Notes under the pieces: generated by a model
What the model saw: only the letters and a program-made list of their open reading frames with translations
What the model was told of the DNA's origin: nothing
Database searches by the model: none
Program-made: the position numbers and the translations under genes
Shown: in pieces, positions 1 through 8,915 of the stretch
Layout: each line of letters opens with the position of its first letter
Position numbering within the stretch: position 1 is the first letter of the stretch
Assembly (NCBI RefSeq): GCF_000422785.1
Contig: NZ_AUGS01000011.1
Span: forward strand, 62,001-126,000
Source: Pseudovibrio exalbescens DSM 16456
GTDB taxonomy: Bacteria; Pseudomonadota; Alphaproteobacteria; Rhizobiales; Stappiaceae
Direction of reading: 5' to 3'
DNA length: 64,000 nucleotides

Positions 1-2
1 CT

Positions 3-3000
3 TCGCCTTCTTTCCAGGACCGAGATCGGTACTATCAAGACTTGTTGCAGCAGCTTGGGCCAGAGCAAGGATTTCTTGCCAGCAAGTGGCGGGAATATCG
101 AAACTACCCTCTTTTGGATCGTGCCTATCGGCTTTTGGCGGCCGGACAGGCAAGCAGCGCACTGGCGGAATTGAACAAAATCCTTGCGGTTGAACCGGGT
201 AACATGAGCGTCTTGTGGCAAAAGGCGAACATACTGATCACTCTGGGCAGGACAGCAGATGCCAAGAACATTCTAGCCCGGATTTTTACGGCGCGCCCCG
301 GTTTTGGGCCGGCCTATCTCAGCCTTGCAGAAATTTTCAAGACAGAGGATCGGGATCGCACAGCGGCCAGTTTGTTTCTGGATGCACTGGACACCGGCAT
401 TTTGTTGCCAAATGACAGGCAAGAGGCCATTCGGGAAACCTTGAGCATAGCGCGCCGGTCCATGAGCCGTGAGTTTGTTGCCTATATCGTGAATCGCTTG
501 AACGCCATTGAACAGCTAACCCCGCCCGAAGCCTTGCAGGTCGCCCGCCTTCTGAACCAATGGCGTTTAGATGATGAGGGTGATCGCCTGTATCGAGAGA
601 TCATGGAGGCTGGCCAAAGTGATCAGGTCAAGCGGTTGGCCATTCTGGAACACGCGGAGTTCATGCTGGGTCAAGGCCAACTTGAGCGGGCCATGAAGGA
701 CCTGGAACGCGGTGAAAACATGCAATTGTTTGCAACAGGCAAGCCAGTGGAGGACGGCGAGCGCGCAGCCTACCAGTATCTGTGGGCCAAGACCTTGATC
801 GCACTTTCAGATCACGCAAACTTGCGAGAGCGCCTGTCAGACGATTTCTTCGTAAACCTTTCGCTCTTTCGCCGCGTTGAACTGTCCTACAAACTGGCGC
901 AGCGCGACCAAAAAGCGCTCGCCCTTGCCATGCTCTCGAACCCGGATGGATCCTTTTTGGATACGGCCAGCGCAAGTCAGGAGACCGTCAACGAGTACTA
1001 TCTGGCGGTGTATCAGTTGGCATCGGATCTCAACCGAATTTCGACAGAGCAATCGGCAAGACGCGCGCTTTTGATGTTGAACGTTTCGCCACAAACGGTC
1101 TTGCGCCTGAGCAATATTGCGTTGGACTCGGGTTGGTTGAGCGGTGCATTGCAAATTCTGGAGGATGTCAAAGCACGCACCTCTCCGGCACAGCTGCAAC
1201 AACACCCCATGATATGGGCAGAGTATATGCGCAACCTCAGTCACCTCGCATTGGAGGCGGGCGATAGGGCGAGAGCGGTAACCGCGTTGAACGAAGCCAT
1301 CAGGCTTGATCCGCGTTGGCAGTCTGTCGTGGCTCTGGGGCGCTTGTTGATTGAAAAAGACAGGATGCAAGAAGGTGCGACCTTGCTTGAAAACGGCGTC
1401 TCTCGTGCCGGACCGGTTCCGCCCGGCTCGCCAGATGCCGAGCTGCTAGCAGGTGCTTATGTTGATCTTGCTCGAGCAAAAATCGTAACAGCGCCAGCTG
1501 CGACCGTGTTTCCATTGATCCGCACCGCTTGGGATCTGGCTCCCTCAGAGAGCATTCTTACGGCTGTAGATCAGGAGATCATGACAACACGCGATGGTCT
1601 GACCCTGTTGCCTCGCTGGCTGGATCTGATTGGTGACGAGGGGCCAGACGATCAAACCAAGGCGGCAGCGCTGTTGGTGTTGGCCCGGACGCTTAAAGAG
1701 GAGAAAGATCTGGAAGCGTCACTCACTGTTTACCTGCGATCTATCGACCTGCATCCCGTCAAGGCAGCGGTGCTGGAAGCTGCGTATCTGGCGCTTGATC
1801 TTGATCAGCCCCGTCGTGCCCTCGCTTTGGCGGCGAAGTTGAACGATGGTGAAGATGCCCCGGCTATTACCGCAATAAAGTGTCAGGCAGCAAGCCAACT
1901 GGCTGATAAGGAACAGCAGCTTGTTTGCCTGATGCGTTCTGCTGAAGACCAACCACAAAGCGTTAATGCGCAACTCAACGCCGCTTATGCTGCCTTGGCC
2001 CTTCAAAGAACCGAACAGGCGCTCGCGCTTTTTAAATCCGCATATGCTCTCCAACCCAGTGCGGCGCTAGCACTGGAGATCGGCGTCATTGAAGATCAAG
2101 CGGGGCGCAGCTCCAAAGCCCTGCAATGGTATGAGACGGCGTTTCGCCAGTTTGATAGTGCGCTTGCCGGTCTTTATGTCGTCAACACCTTGCTCAAGCT
2201 GGGCCAGATCAAGCGAGCCTTTGCAGTCATTGAAACAATCGATCCGTACCTTCTCTCTTCAGAGGACGCTAGCCGGTATTTTGAAGCTCGTGCCCGTCTG
2301 CGGCTTCGTGTGCTTGCACAAAACGCAGAAACTTTGTCAGCTTCGCTGGCGGACATGCGCCGTGCCGGGGCGCTCAGGTCTACGTTTGATATTCGCTTTT
2401 CGATCGTGAACCTCTTGTTCCAATCTGGAGAAATTGAGGAAGCTGAAACTGCCTATACGGCTTTGCCCAGTTCTGACCGGGCCCAAGCTCAGGTGCTTGC
2501 GCTTGGTGGATACATTGCCCGAGCCAATGGCCAGCCTGAAACAGCAGCACAGCGCTTTGCTGCCTCGCTGGAGATCAATCCTGCACAGCCGTTGCTGAAA
2601 GAGGATCTCGCTTATACCTATCTTCAGATTTACGAAAATGCCCAGGCTGCCGAACTGTTTCGGGAACGGTTGGTGGACATGCAATCCGCGCAGCTCAGCT
2701 TGGCGGATCAAGAAAAGAAAGCCCGGTTTCAACGCCAACTTCGGATCCTCGAAATACCCCTCTCCTTCACGGCGTTCAGTGGTCTGAGCCCTTCGCCACA
2801 AACAACGGTATTTTCCGGCGGCGCGCTTGGCATTCCGAGCAGTAGTCCTTTTGGCTCTGTGGAAGTTGCCTGGTGTCCACCGATAATCGGCTATGCGAAT
2901 GGGCGCAGTTTTGAAGTGGTAGGCAGAACGCAATGGGCCAACGAGCGTGGGAGCTTTCGGCCGGATGACGAGACAGTTCAAGCCGTGGTAGGCGTGCGTT

Positions 3001-3509
3001 TTAAGCCATTGCGCACACAGAACCTGAAATTCGGTCTGGAACGATTTTTCAAGATAGGCGATCAGACCGAGGACAACTGGTTGGCGCGTGTCCTGTGGTC
3101 GTATACGCAGGGCAATGACTTCCTCCCCTTTGTGGATCCTGAAACAGGCACGGCTCTCGATGGGATGCCTTACTACAGCGCATACCTGGAAATGGGGCGC
3201 TTTTTGCAAGGGGAAAAGACGACGTTGTTTTACGGAGACGGCCGAGTTGGTTACACTTTTCATGTTAATCGTAATCTAATCTTTTCGCCCTTTGTCTATG
3301 CCATTGGAAGCGGGAACTGGTCATCGACACTCGATGCCTTTGCCGCAGAAGCGGGCGCAGGCATAAGCTTGAAGCTCAAGACATGGGATACAAAACTGTA
3401 CGGCGACTTAGTCACGCTGGAAGTTTTTGGCCGATTAGGTGGAGAGTTTTACACCAATGAAGGCTCGCGCAGCGATCGCATACTTCTGGGTTTGCAGGCT
3501 TCTTTCTAG
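3..3509 (+). CDS. nfrA: NfrA-like TPR/outer-membrane protein (5' end cut by window)
   Basis: A long TPR-rich protein of which at least 1169 residues are visible. The frame stays open to the left edge of the window, so the true start lies outside it. Most of the length is helical repeats rich in Ala, Leu and Tyr (TPR-like). The last 250 or so residues change to beta-rich, aromatic sequence (GGALGIPSSSPFGSVEVAW onward, ending in LLGLQASF with a terminal Phe), as expected of an outer-membrane barrel and like the C-terminal domain of bacteriophage N4 adsorption protein A. In Enterobacteria, NfrA exports a surface glycan with the c-di-GMP-responsive glycosyltransferase NfrB. Here wecB follows two genes downstream, which fits the same role. 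A cellulose-export BcsC-like protein is the main alternative, but the wecB neighbour favours NfrA. Confidence 0.72.
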   Translation, partial: SPSFQDRDRYYQDLLQQLGPEQGFLASKWREYRNYPLLDRAYRLLAAGQASSALAELNKILAVEPGNMSVLWQKANILITLGRTADAKNILARIFTARPGFGPAYLSLAEIFKTEDRDRTAASLFLDALDTGILLPNDRQEAIRETLSIARRSMSREFVAYIVNRLNAIEQLTPPEALQVARLLNQWRLDDEGDRLYREIMEAGQSDQVKRLAILEHAEFMLGQGQLERAMKDLERGENMQLFATGKPVEDGERAAYQYLWAKTLIALSDHANLRERLSDDFFVNLSLFRRVELSYKLAQRDQKALALAMLSNPDGSFLDTASASQETVNEYYLAVYQLASDLNRISTEQSARRALLMLNVSPQTVLRLSNIALDSGWLSGALQILEDVKARTSPAQLQQHPMIWAEYMRNLSHLALEAGDRARAVTALNEAIRLDPRWQSVVALGRLLIEKDRMQEGATLLENGVSRAGPVPPGSPDAELLAGAYVDLARAKIVTAPAATVFPLIRTAWDLAPSESILTAVDQEIMTTRDGLTLLPRWLDLIGDEGPDDQTKAAALLVLARTLKEEKDLEASLTVYLRSIDLHPVKAAVLEAAYLALDLDQPRRALALAAKLNDGEDAPAITAIKCQAASQLADKEQQLVCLMRSAEDQPQSVNAQLNAAYAALALQRTEQALALFKSAYALQPSAALALEIGVIEDQAGRSSKALQWYETAFRQFDSALAGLYVVNTLLKLGQIKRAFAVIETIDPYLLSSEDASRYFEARARLRLRVLAQNAETLSASLADMRRAGALRSTFDIRFSIVNLLFQSGEIEEAETAYTALPSSDRAQAQVLALGGYIARANGQPETAAQRFAASLEINPAQPLLKEDLAYTYLQIYENAQAAELFRERLVDMQSAQLSLADQEKKARFQRQLRILEIPLSFTAFSGLSPSPQTTVFSGGALGIPSSSPFGSVEVAWCPPIIGYANGRSFEVVGRTQWANERGSFRPDDETVQAVVGVRFKPLRTQNLKFGLERFFKIGDQTEDNWLARVLWSYTQGNDFLPFVDPETGTALDGMPYYSAYLEMGRFLQGEKTTLFYGDGRVGYTFHVNRNLIFSPFVYAIGSGNWSSTLDAFAAEAGAGISLKLKTWDTKLYGDLVTLEVFGRLGGEFYTNEGSRSDRILLGLQASF

Positions 3510-4521
3510 GGCGCTGCCTTTGGCGCTTGCCTTTGTTTTGCTGTTGCCATCACAGATAGCCCCACAGGGGCACGCCGCTGATGCGGCAAGCAGCGAGTGC
3601 TACGAAATTCGCTATTCTTTCCTTCAGCCCTGGGGTGATCAATACTTCACCGATCCTGAGGAATGGGCTGCTGAATTCCGGCAGTTGCGCGGCCATGGCG
3701 TTGAACATGCCATCTTGCAGTGGACCTTGTGGGGCAAGGAAATCTCCTCCAACCCGACGTTGCCGGAGTGGTTGCCGGCTGCACTGGAAGCCGCCCACGA
3801 TACCGGTACCCAGCTTTGGGTGGGGCTGCGCTATGACCCGGAGCTGCTGGAAAACATCAAAGGATATCGGGCTGAGGACTACATGGAATGGCGGTTGGCC
3901 GAAGCGGAGGATGCTGCAGCGCTCCTTGGTGCATATCTGCAAGACCATCCGACAGTGAGGCAAGCCGTTGCCGGCTGGTACATCGCCGACGAGGTGGACA
4001 ATACCTTGCTTGCGCAAGGAGCGGCGAACGAACTGCTTACTCGGTTCCTGTCTGCCCAAAGGCAGGTCATGACCACGGCGGTTGACATGCCGGTTGCCGT
4101 AACCAGCTACGCTTCCGGTGATCTTCCGCGCAACAAGCTTGCGCAGCATCTCGCAGACTTCATGGATCATACGGGCGCCTCGATATTGTTCATGCAGGAC
4201 AGTCTTGGTGTGGCCCTTCAATCCAGAAAACAGGCCAAAACCCAGTTCACCGCGCTTCGCGAACTGGCTCGGGAGCGGTCATGGAAGGTGGTGCCGGTTG
4301 TTGAGATCTTCGACATCAATCAAAAAAACAAGTCATTCTCCAGCCTGAGCGTTGAAGCCACCACGGCGCTCGAGCGGATGAAGTTGGCGAGCCAGACTGT
4401 ACAAGAGCCACTGGCCTTGTTTTCCGTATCGATCCATGTGCTGCATGACACCAGCTCCAATGGGAAAGAACTTTCATCTCTTCTCAGGAAAAACAGGTTA
4501 GGATGTCCCTTAGAACAATAA
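3457..4521 (+). CDS. Exported TIM-barrel-like protein (YbcH/DUF4434-like) of the Nfr locus
   Basis: A 354-residue protein whose start overlaps the 3' end of the NfrA-like gene by about 50 bases. The ATG at 3457 is chosen because GGAGAG lies about 10 bases upstream; a GTG at 3439 is possible. The N-terminus has a hydrophobic signal segment (LPLALAFVLLLPSQIA) ending near HAADA, so it is probably periplasmic. The body looks like a glycosidase-type TIM barrel: GVEHAILQWTLWG, LWVGLRYDPE, and GWYIADEVDN, where the Glu/Asp are plausible acid residues. E. coli carries ybcH next to nfrA/nfrB, recalled as a DUF4434-type protein, and this gene sits in the equivalent place. Enzymatic activity is not shown; it may trim or help export the glycan. 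Confidence 0.6.
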   Translation: MKARAAIAYFWVCRLLSRALPLALAFVLLLPSQIAPQGHAADAASSECYEIRYSFLQPWGDQYFTDPEEWAAEFRQLRGHGVEHAILQWTLWGKEISSNPTLPEWLPAALEAAHDTGTQLWVGLRYDPELLENIKGYRAEDYMEWRLAEAEDAAALLGAYLQDHPTVRQAVAGWYIADEVDNTLLAQGAANELLTRFLSAQRQVMTTAVDMPVAVTSYASGDLPRNKLAQHLADFMDHTGASILFMQDSLGVALQSRKQAKTQFTALRELARERSWKVVPVVEIFDINQKNKSFSSLSVEATTALERMKLASQTVQEPLALFSVSIHVLHDTSSNGKELSSLLRKNRLGCPLEQ

Positions 4522-4533
4522 GAAGAGGGACAT

Positions 4534-5661
4534 ATGAATTCCTCCAGTCTGCCGAAGGTGACGTGCCTTGTCGGTACGCGTCCGGAGGCCATCAAGATGG
4601 CGCCCGTAATTCTCGCAGTTCGCCAATGTGGAAAGGTCCACTGTGAGGTCCTGCTTTCTGGACAACATCAGGCCATGGCCGCCGAAGCATTGGGGTTGTT
4701 TGGCATCCATGACGTGGTTTGGTTGGAAACGGATCTGGCTTCTTTTTCCCTTGCGGATCAAGCGGCAGCCTATCTCGAGGGATTGGGGCGCTATCTTAGC
4801 CACACTTCCTGCGCTTACATGCTGGTTCATGGCGATACAACCACGGGACTGATTGGTGCTCTGGCCGCTTTTTATGCCCATGTACCTGTCGGCCATGTAG
4901 AGGCGGGCCTTCGCAGTGGCGATATGCAAAATCCGTTTCCGGAAGAGGCCAATCGTGTTCTCATCGACCGCTTGTGCGATCACTTGTTTGCACCCACCGA
5001 AGGGGCTGCGGCCAACCTGAGACAAGAAGGTTGTGCAACTGAGCGTATAGAGGTAACAGGCAACACCGTTGTGGATGCCGTCCGCCTGATTGCAGCCCGT
5101 GCGCCGCGGGCCTGCACCCTGTCAGACCTGTCTCGTTTGTCGATGACCGGTAGCACGGAACTTGTTCTGCTGACGGCGCACCGCCGCGAAAATTGGGGAA
5201 CACCCCTGCGCGATATCTGCCGTGCTGCCCGCGATTTGGTCCGTGCACGGGAAAATCTTTGGGTTGTCATGCCAGTACATCCAAATCCAGCCGTCAAGTT
5301 GATCGTTTTTGAGGAACTGGGGGATGTTGAACAGGTCATCCTTACGGACCCGCTGGACTATGACAGCTTGATTGCGCTGGAGCGTGATGCCGATCTCATC
5401 CTCACCGATAGCGGTGGCATTCAAGAAGAAGCGCCAGAGTTTGGCACGCCGGTTCTTGTCCTGCGCGAGACGACCGAACGTCCGGAAGCTGTTCTTGCCG
5501 GTTTCGCATGGGTCATTGGTAGGAAGCCAGAGGATATTGTTTCTGCTGCAGTCAAGGCACTGGATGCCGGGCGGCTGACCGGCGGCACCAATCCGTTTGG
5601 TGACGGCAAAGCGGCCGAACGTATTTGTGCCCGCGTTTTGCAGGCCTTGAAGATAACCTGA
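4534..5661 (+). CDS. wecB: UDP-N-acetylglucosamine 2-epimerase (non-hydrolysing)
   Basis: This 375-residue enzyme interconverts UDP-GlcNAc and UDP-ManNAc in the cytoplasm. All family landmarks are present: VGTRPEAIKMAPVI at the N-terminus, SGQH, VHGDTTTGL, VGHVEAGLRSGD, PFPEEANRVLID, LLTAHRRENWG, MPVHPNP and the UDP-binding LTDSGGIQEEAPEFGTPVLVLR. The length is normal. It starts 12 bases after the previous stop behind AGAAGAGGGA. In E. coli N4 receptor synthesis, WecB supplies UDP-ManNAc to NfrB, so its position downstream of the NfrA-like and YbcH-like genes argues for a dedicated sugar-donor role here. Confidence 0.93.
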   Translation: MNSSSLPKVTCLVGTRPEAIKMAPVILAVRQCGKVHCEVLLSGQHQAMAAEALGLFGIHDVVWLETDLASFSLADQAAAYLEGLGRYLSHTSCAYMLVHGDTTTGLIGALAAFYAHVPVGHVEAGLRSGDMQNPFPEEANRVLIDRLCDHLFAPTEGAAANLRQEGCATERIEVTGNTVVDAVRLIAARAPRACTLSDLSRLSMTGSTELVLLTAHRRENWGTPLRDICRAARDLVRARENLWVVMPVHPNPAVKLIVFEELGDVEQVILTDPLDYDSLIALERDADLILTDSGGIQEEAPEFGTPVLVLRETTERPEAVLAGFAWVIGRKPEDIVSAAVKALDAGRLTGGTNPFGDGKAAERICARVLQALKIT

Positions 5662-6241
5662 CAAGGTTGATCGCCTGAGAGCTGCACCTTTGAGGTTACC
5701 TAAACGAAAACCCGTATAATTTGTGCATATCCCGTCAAACTACGGCTTTCTCTTCATACTATTGTTGCCGGATCAACTGTAGGCTCAGTTGTTTCGTGGT
5801 CTTGTGCCCTTCGAATCCGTATTGATCCGTTTTCACATGCGGCTAACCTGTTCCGTGATAAGGTTTTGACCCAGAACAGCCAGTGTGATGTATTAAGCTG
5901 TTGTTACAGTGATGAGCGGTTCGCAGGTGTTACAAACCCGGCCTTTTGCCAAGAAAAGAGAAAAACAGGCCGTCAGAGGAAGTATAAATACGCCTTTAAG
6001 AAGTAATAAAACATAATGGCGGCGTGTTATGAAATTTCCCTTCAGATGTCATGAAAACGAAATATAGGTTTCGGTTTGTAACAAAACGTAACAACGCGTA
6101 ACGATAGGCAGAATGCGTATTGTTGTGCGCGGTCCTGCGGATCAATCATCTCCCTAACTAGTCAAGAGACCCGCCCTGTTTTCGCGATCAAACACCGGGC
6201 CTCAATAATCTAGGCGACACCTAGAAACCGGGAGAATAACG
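5662..6241. promoter_or_regulatory. 580-base intergenic region upstream of ptsP with phased GTAAC repeats
   Basis: No gene is visible. GTAAC occurs at 6078, 6088 and 6098, exactly 10 bases apart and so on one helix face. TGTTACA occurs at 5902-5908 and 5928-5934, and its complement TGTAACA at 6077-6083. This looks like a multi-site operator for the PTS genes, but the regulator is unknown. AT content rises around 5980-6080. Confidence 0.45.
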
Positions 6242-8812
6242 GTGAGGGACCAAACCAATACTTTTTCCATTCTGCTGCCGCTGAAAGGCATTGTTCAGCC
6301 GATTACTGAACTGCCGGACCCGGTGTTTGCAGAAAAGATGATGGGCGATGGCGTTGCGATCGACCCGCTGGATACGGTGCTTTATGCGCCGTTCGCGGGC
6401 AAGATCACGCAGATCCACCCCTCCCATCACGCTGTTACCTTGCAAAATGGCGATGTTGAAGTGCTCATGCACATCGGCCTTGATACTGTTGCCCTCAAGG
6501 GACGTGGGTTTGAGATCAAGACTGAAGAAGGCGACATGGTAGAGGCCGGGCAGCCACTCTTGTCGTTTGACCCCGACATCATCGCCCGCGAGTGTGTCTC
6601 CGTTCAGTCCGCTATCGTGATCACCAGCGGCCAAGAGGCCAATGTGGCCGTGCCATTTGGTAGCGCACAGGACGATCTGGCCCAGACGCTTTTCACCGTT
6701 CCCAGCGGGAATGACCCTTCCGAGGCACCGGCTCCATCGACCACACAGCCCGCCTCAACCGACGCACCAGCAACACCAAGCGGACCACGGACGAGTGGCT
6801 CCGTGCAGATCCCGAATGCAACCGGGCTGCACGCTCGTCCGGCGGCTCGTCTTGCTGTTGTGGCGCGTCAGGCAGATGCCGAAGTGACCTTGACCGTGAA
6901 CGGCAACAGCTGTCGCGGTTCAAGTGTCACCGGCATCATGTCGTTGAAAACAAAGCTGGGCGACACTATTGAAATCGAAGCCGTCGGTCCGGACGCGGAA
7001 AAAGTCGTCAAGGAGATTGAGGAGGCCGTACGTAGCGGTTTGGGCGAAGAAATCTCCGAGGTTTCTGAGGCCCCCAAAGCCGAGGTCGTCAAGGAGACGC
7101 CGCTTCTGCAGGTAACCTCCGGCGAAGAGGGCGTGTTCGTCGGGTTCACGGCGTCACCGGGTCGCGCAATTGGCAAATTGGTCAAGCACAGCAAGGTCTT
7201 GCCTGAAGTAACGCGCAATGGCATGGGGCCGGCTGAAGAGCGCGCGGCGTTCAAGGCGTCGGTCAAGTCCAGTGTGGCAGACCTCCACTCCGTTATCGAG
7301 CGGCTCAATGCTCAGGGTCAAGAGGAGCTGGCGGAGGTGTTCAACGCCCATGTCCAGCTTCTGGAAGACCCGGAACTCTCTGAAAAACCACTCGAGGATA
7401 TAGCGAAGGGCGAAAGCGCTGCGTGGACGTGGAAGCGTGCCTATGAAGCCCAGGCGGAAACGCTGGCAAAGATGGACGACCCGTTACTCGCCGGACGTGC
7501 CGCAGATGTGCGTGACGTAGGTTTGCGCGTTCTGAAAAAGCTTCTGGGCGTGGACGATGGGACGGAAATTCTTGAAGAAGGAACCATCCTTTTACAGGAA
7601 GACGTTACGCCTTCGGAAATCGTGTCGCTTGATCTGACCAGAATTGTGGGTCTGTGCACGACCCATGGAGGTTCGGCATCGCATGCAGCGATCATCGCGC
7701 GCAGCAATAACCTGCCCTATCTGGTTAATGTTGAAGAAGCCATGATGGATCTGGACGACGGCACCGTGCTGCTTCTGGATGCCAAACGGGGCCGCGTCAA
7801 GGTGAGCCCAACCGACGAAGAACAGGCCGCCTTCAAGGAAAAGATCGACAACGCTGCCAAGCAGGCGGAAGAATATCGCCGCGACGCGGACAAGCCTGCC
7901 ATTACCACTGATGGTGTCCAGATCGAGATCGCGGCCAACATAGGCAATCTGGAAGATGCCCAAAAGGCTGTCGAACTGGGTGCTGAGGCAGTCGGTTTGT
8001 TGCGCTCTGAATTCCTTTATCTGGAACGCCTGAACGAGCCCTCCGAGGAAGAACAGGCTGAGAAAGTAGGCAGCATTCTGGAAGTGATGGGCAAGGATCG
8101 CCCGGTCATCATCCGCACGCTGGACGTGGGAGGTGACAAACCCCTGCCCTATTTGCCAATGCCCACGGAGGAAAACCCGTTCCTTGGCGTGCGCGGCATC
8201 CGTATCGGCATTGAACGTCCAAGCATTTTGCGCCGCCAGGTACGCGCAATTCTGTCTCAGGCAGACAAGGGACATGCTCGCATCATGTACCCAATGATAA
8301 GTGCGCTGGATGAGTTGCGGGCAGTAAATGCGCTGGTGCGTGAAGAACAAGCCAATCTGGGCGTGGACAATGTGGAGGTCGGCATCATGATTGAAGTGCC
8401 TTCCGCAGCCCTGATGGCGGACAAACTGGCAGAAGAAGTAGACTTCTTCTCCATCGGTACCAATGACCTTACTCAGTATGTCTTGGCGATAGATCGGGGC
8501 CATCCGGGCCTCGCATCCCGTGCGGACGCACTTCATCCAGCAGTGCTGCGCATGATCGACATGACTGTCAAGGCCGCTGACAAGGCGGGCAAATGGGTTG
8601 GCGTATGTGGCGGACTGGCCAGCCAGACTGAGGCCGTTCCGGTCCTCATCGGTCTGGGCGTCAAGGAATTGTCGGTCAGTGTACCGTCGTTGCCAGAGGT
8701 CAAACACAAGGTTCGTTCTGTGTCCATGGAGGAATCCAAAAAGATTGCACAAGCAGCTTTGGATTGCGCGGACACAAGCGATGTAAAGGCGCTCCTCAAG
8801 TCATACCAGTAA
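6242..8812 (+). CDS. ptsP: PTS multiphosphoryl transfer protein, EIIA(Glc)-HPr-EI fusion
   Basis: An 856-residue cytosolic fusion carrying three phosphorelay modules. Residues 1-150 are a Crr-type EIIA, with His63 and phospho-site His77 (VEVLMHIGLDTVALKG). After a Pro/Thr/Ala linker (residues 155-185), an HPr domain follows with GLHARPAARL, phospho-site His197. The rest is enzyme I: swivelling-domain motif GGSASHAAIIAR with active His481, and the PEP-binding end with SIGTNDLTQYVLAIDRG and GVCGGLASQ. It moves phosphate from PEP to the EIIC-EIIB encoded 100 bases downstream. The start is GTG at 6242 behind GGGAGA. Fusions of this order occur with glucose- and GlcNAc-type PTS systems in proteobacteria. 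The name ptsP is a generic database label for such fusions. Confidence 0.93.
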   Translation: MRDQTNTFSILLPLKGIVQPITELPDPVFAEKMMGDGVAIDPLDTVLYAPFAGKITQIHPSHHAVTLQNGDVEVLMHIGLDTVALKGRGFEIKTEEGDMVEAGQPLLSFDPDIIARECVSVQSAIVITSGQEANVAVPFGSAQDDLAQTLFTVPSGNDPSEAPAPSTTQPASTDAPATPSGPRTSGSVQIPNATGLHARPAARLAVVARQADAEVTLTVNGNSCRGSSVTGIMSLKTKLGDTIEIEAVGPDAEKVVKEIEEAVRSGLGEEISEVSEAPKAEVVKETPLLQVTSGEEGVFVGFTASPGRAIGKLVKHSKVLPEVTRNGMGPAEERAAFKASVKSSVADLHSVIERLNAQGQEELAEVFNAHVQLLEDPELSEKPLEDIAKGESAAWTWKRAYEAQAETLAKMDDPLLAGRAADVRDVGLRVLKKLLGVDDGTEILEEGTILLQEDVTPSEIVSLDLTRIVGLCTTHGGSASHAAIIARSNNLPYLVNVEEAMMDLDDGTVLLLDAKRGRVKVSPTDEEQAAFKEKIDNAAKQAEEYRRDADKPAITTDGVQIEIAANIGNLEDAQKAVELGAEAVGLLRSEFLYLERLNEPSEEEQAEKVGSILEVMGKDRPVIIRTLDVGGDKPLPYLPMPTEENPFLGVRGIRIGIERPSILRRQVRAILSQADKGHARIMYPMISALDELRAVNALVREEQANLGVDNVEVGIMIEVPSAALMADKLAEEVDFFSIGTNDLTQYVLAIDRGHPGLASRADALHPAVLRMIDMTVKAADKAGKWVGVCGGLASQTEAVPVLIGLGVKELSVSVPSLPEVKHKVRSVSMEESKKIAQAALDCADTSDVKALLKSYQ

Positions 8813-8867
8813 CTGAGGAGTACTACGTGGGAGCAAGTCTTCCTCTTGAGGAATACTTGTAAAACAT

Positions 8868-8904
8868 CAGAGGGTTGGTGCTCTGCCGGCACCAACCGTC
8901 TCTG
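8868..8904 (+). other. Strong stem-loop between ptsP and the EIICB gene
   Basis: GGTTGGTGC (8873-8881) pairs perfectly with GCACCAACC (8889-8897) around a 7-base loop, and CAGAG (8868-8872) can extend the stem with CTCTG (8900-8904). No T-run follows; the next bases are the GGGGGAC ribosome site of the downstream gene. It may be an mRNA-processing or stability element, or a translation switch, rather than a terminator. Confidence 0.6.
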
Positions 8905-8915
8905 GGGGACAAAAA

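Noticed and set aside
2337-3263. 308-residue minus-strand ORF within the NfrA-like gene
   Set aside because: Antisense shadow of a clearly coding plus-strand gene; Arg/His-rich translation without motifs.
7592-8752. 386-residue minus-strand ORF across enzyme I
   Set aside because: Mirror frame of strongly conserved EI sequence; translation is Cys/His/Arg-rich and has no family features.
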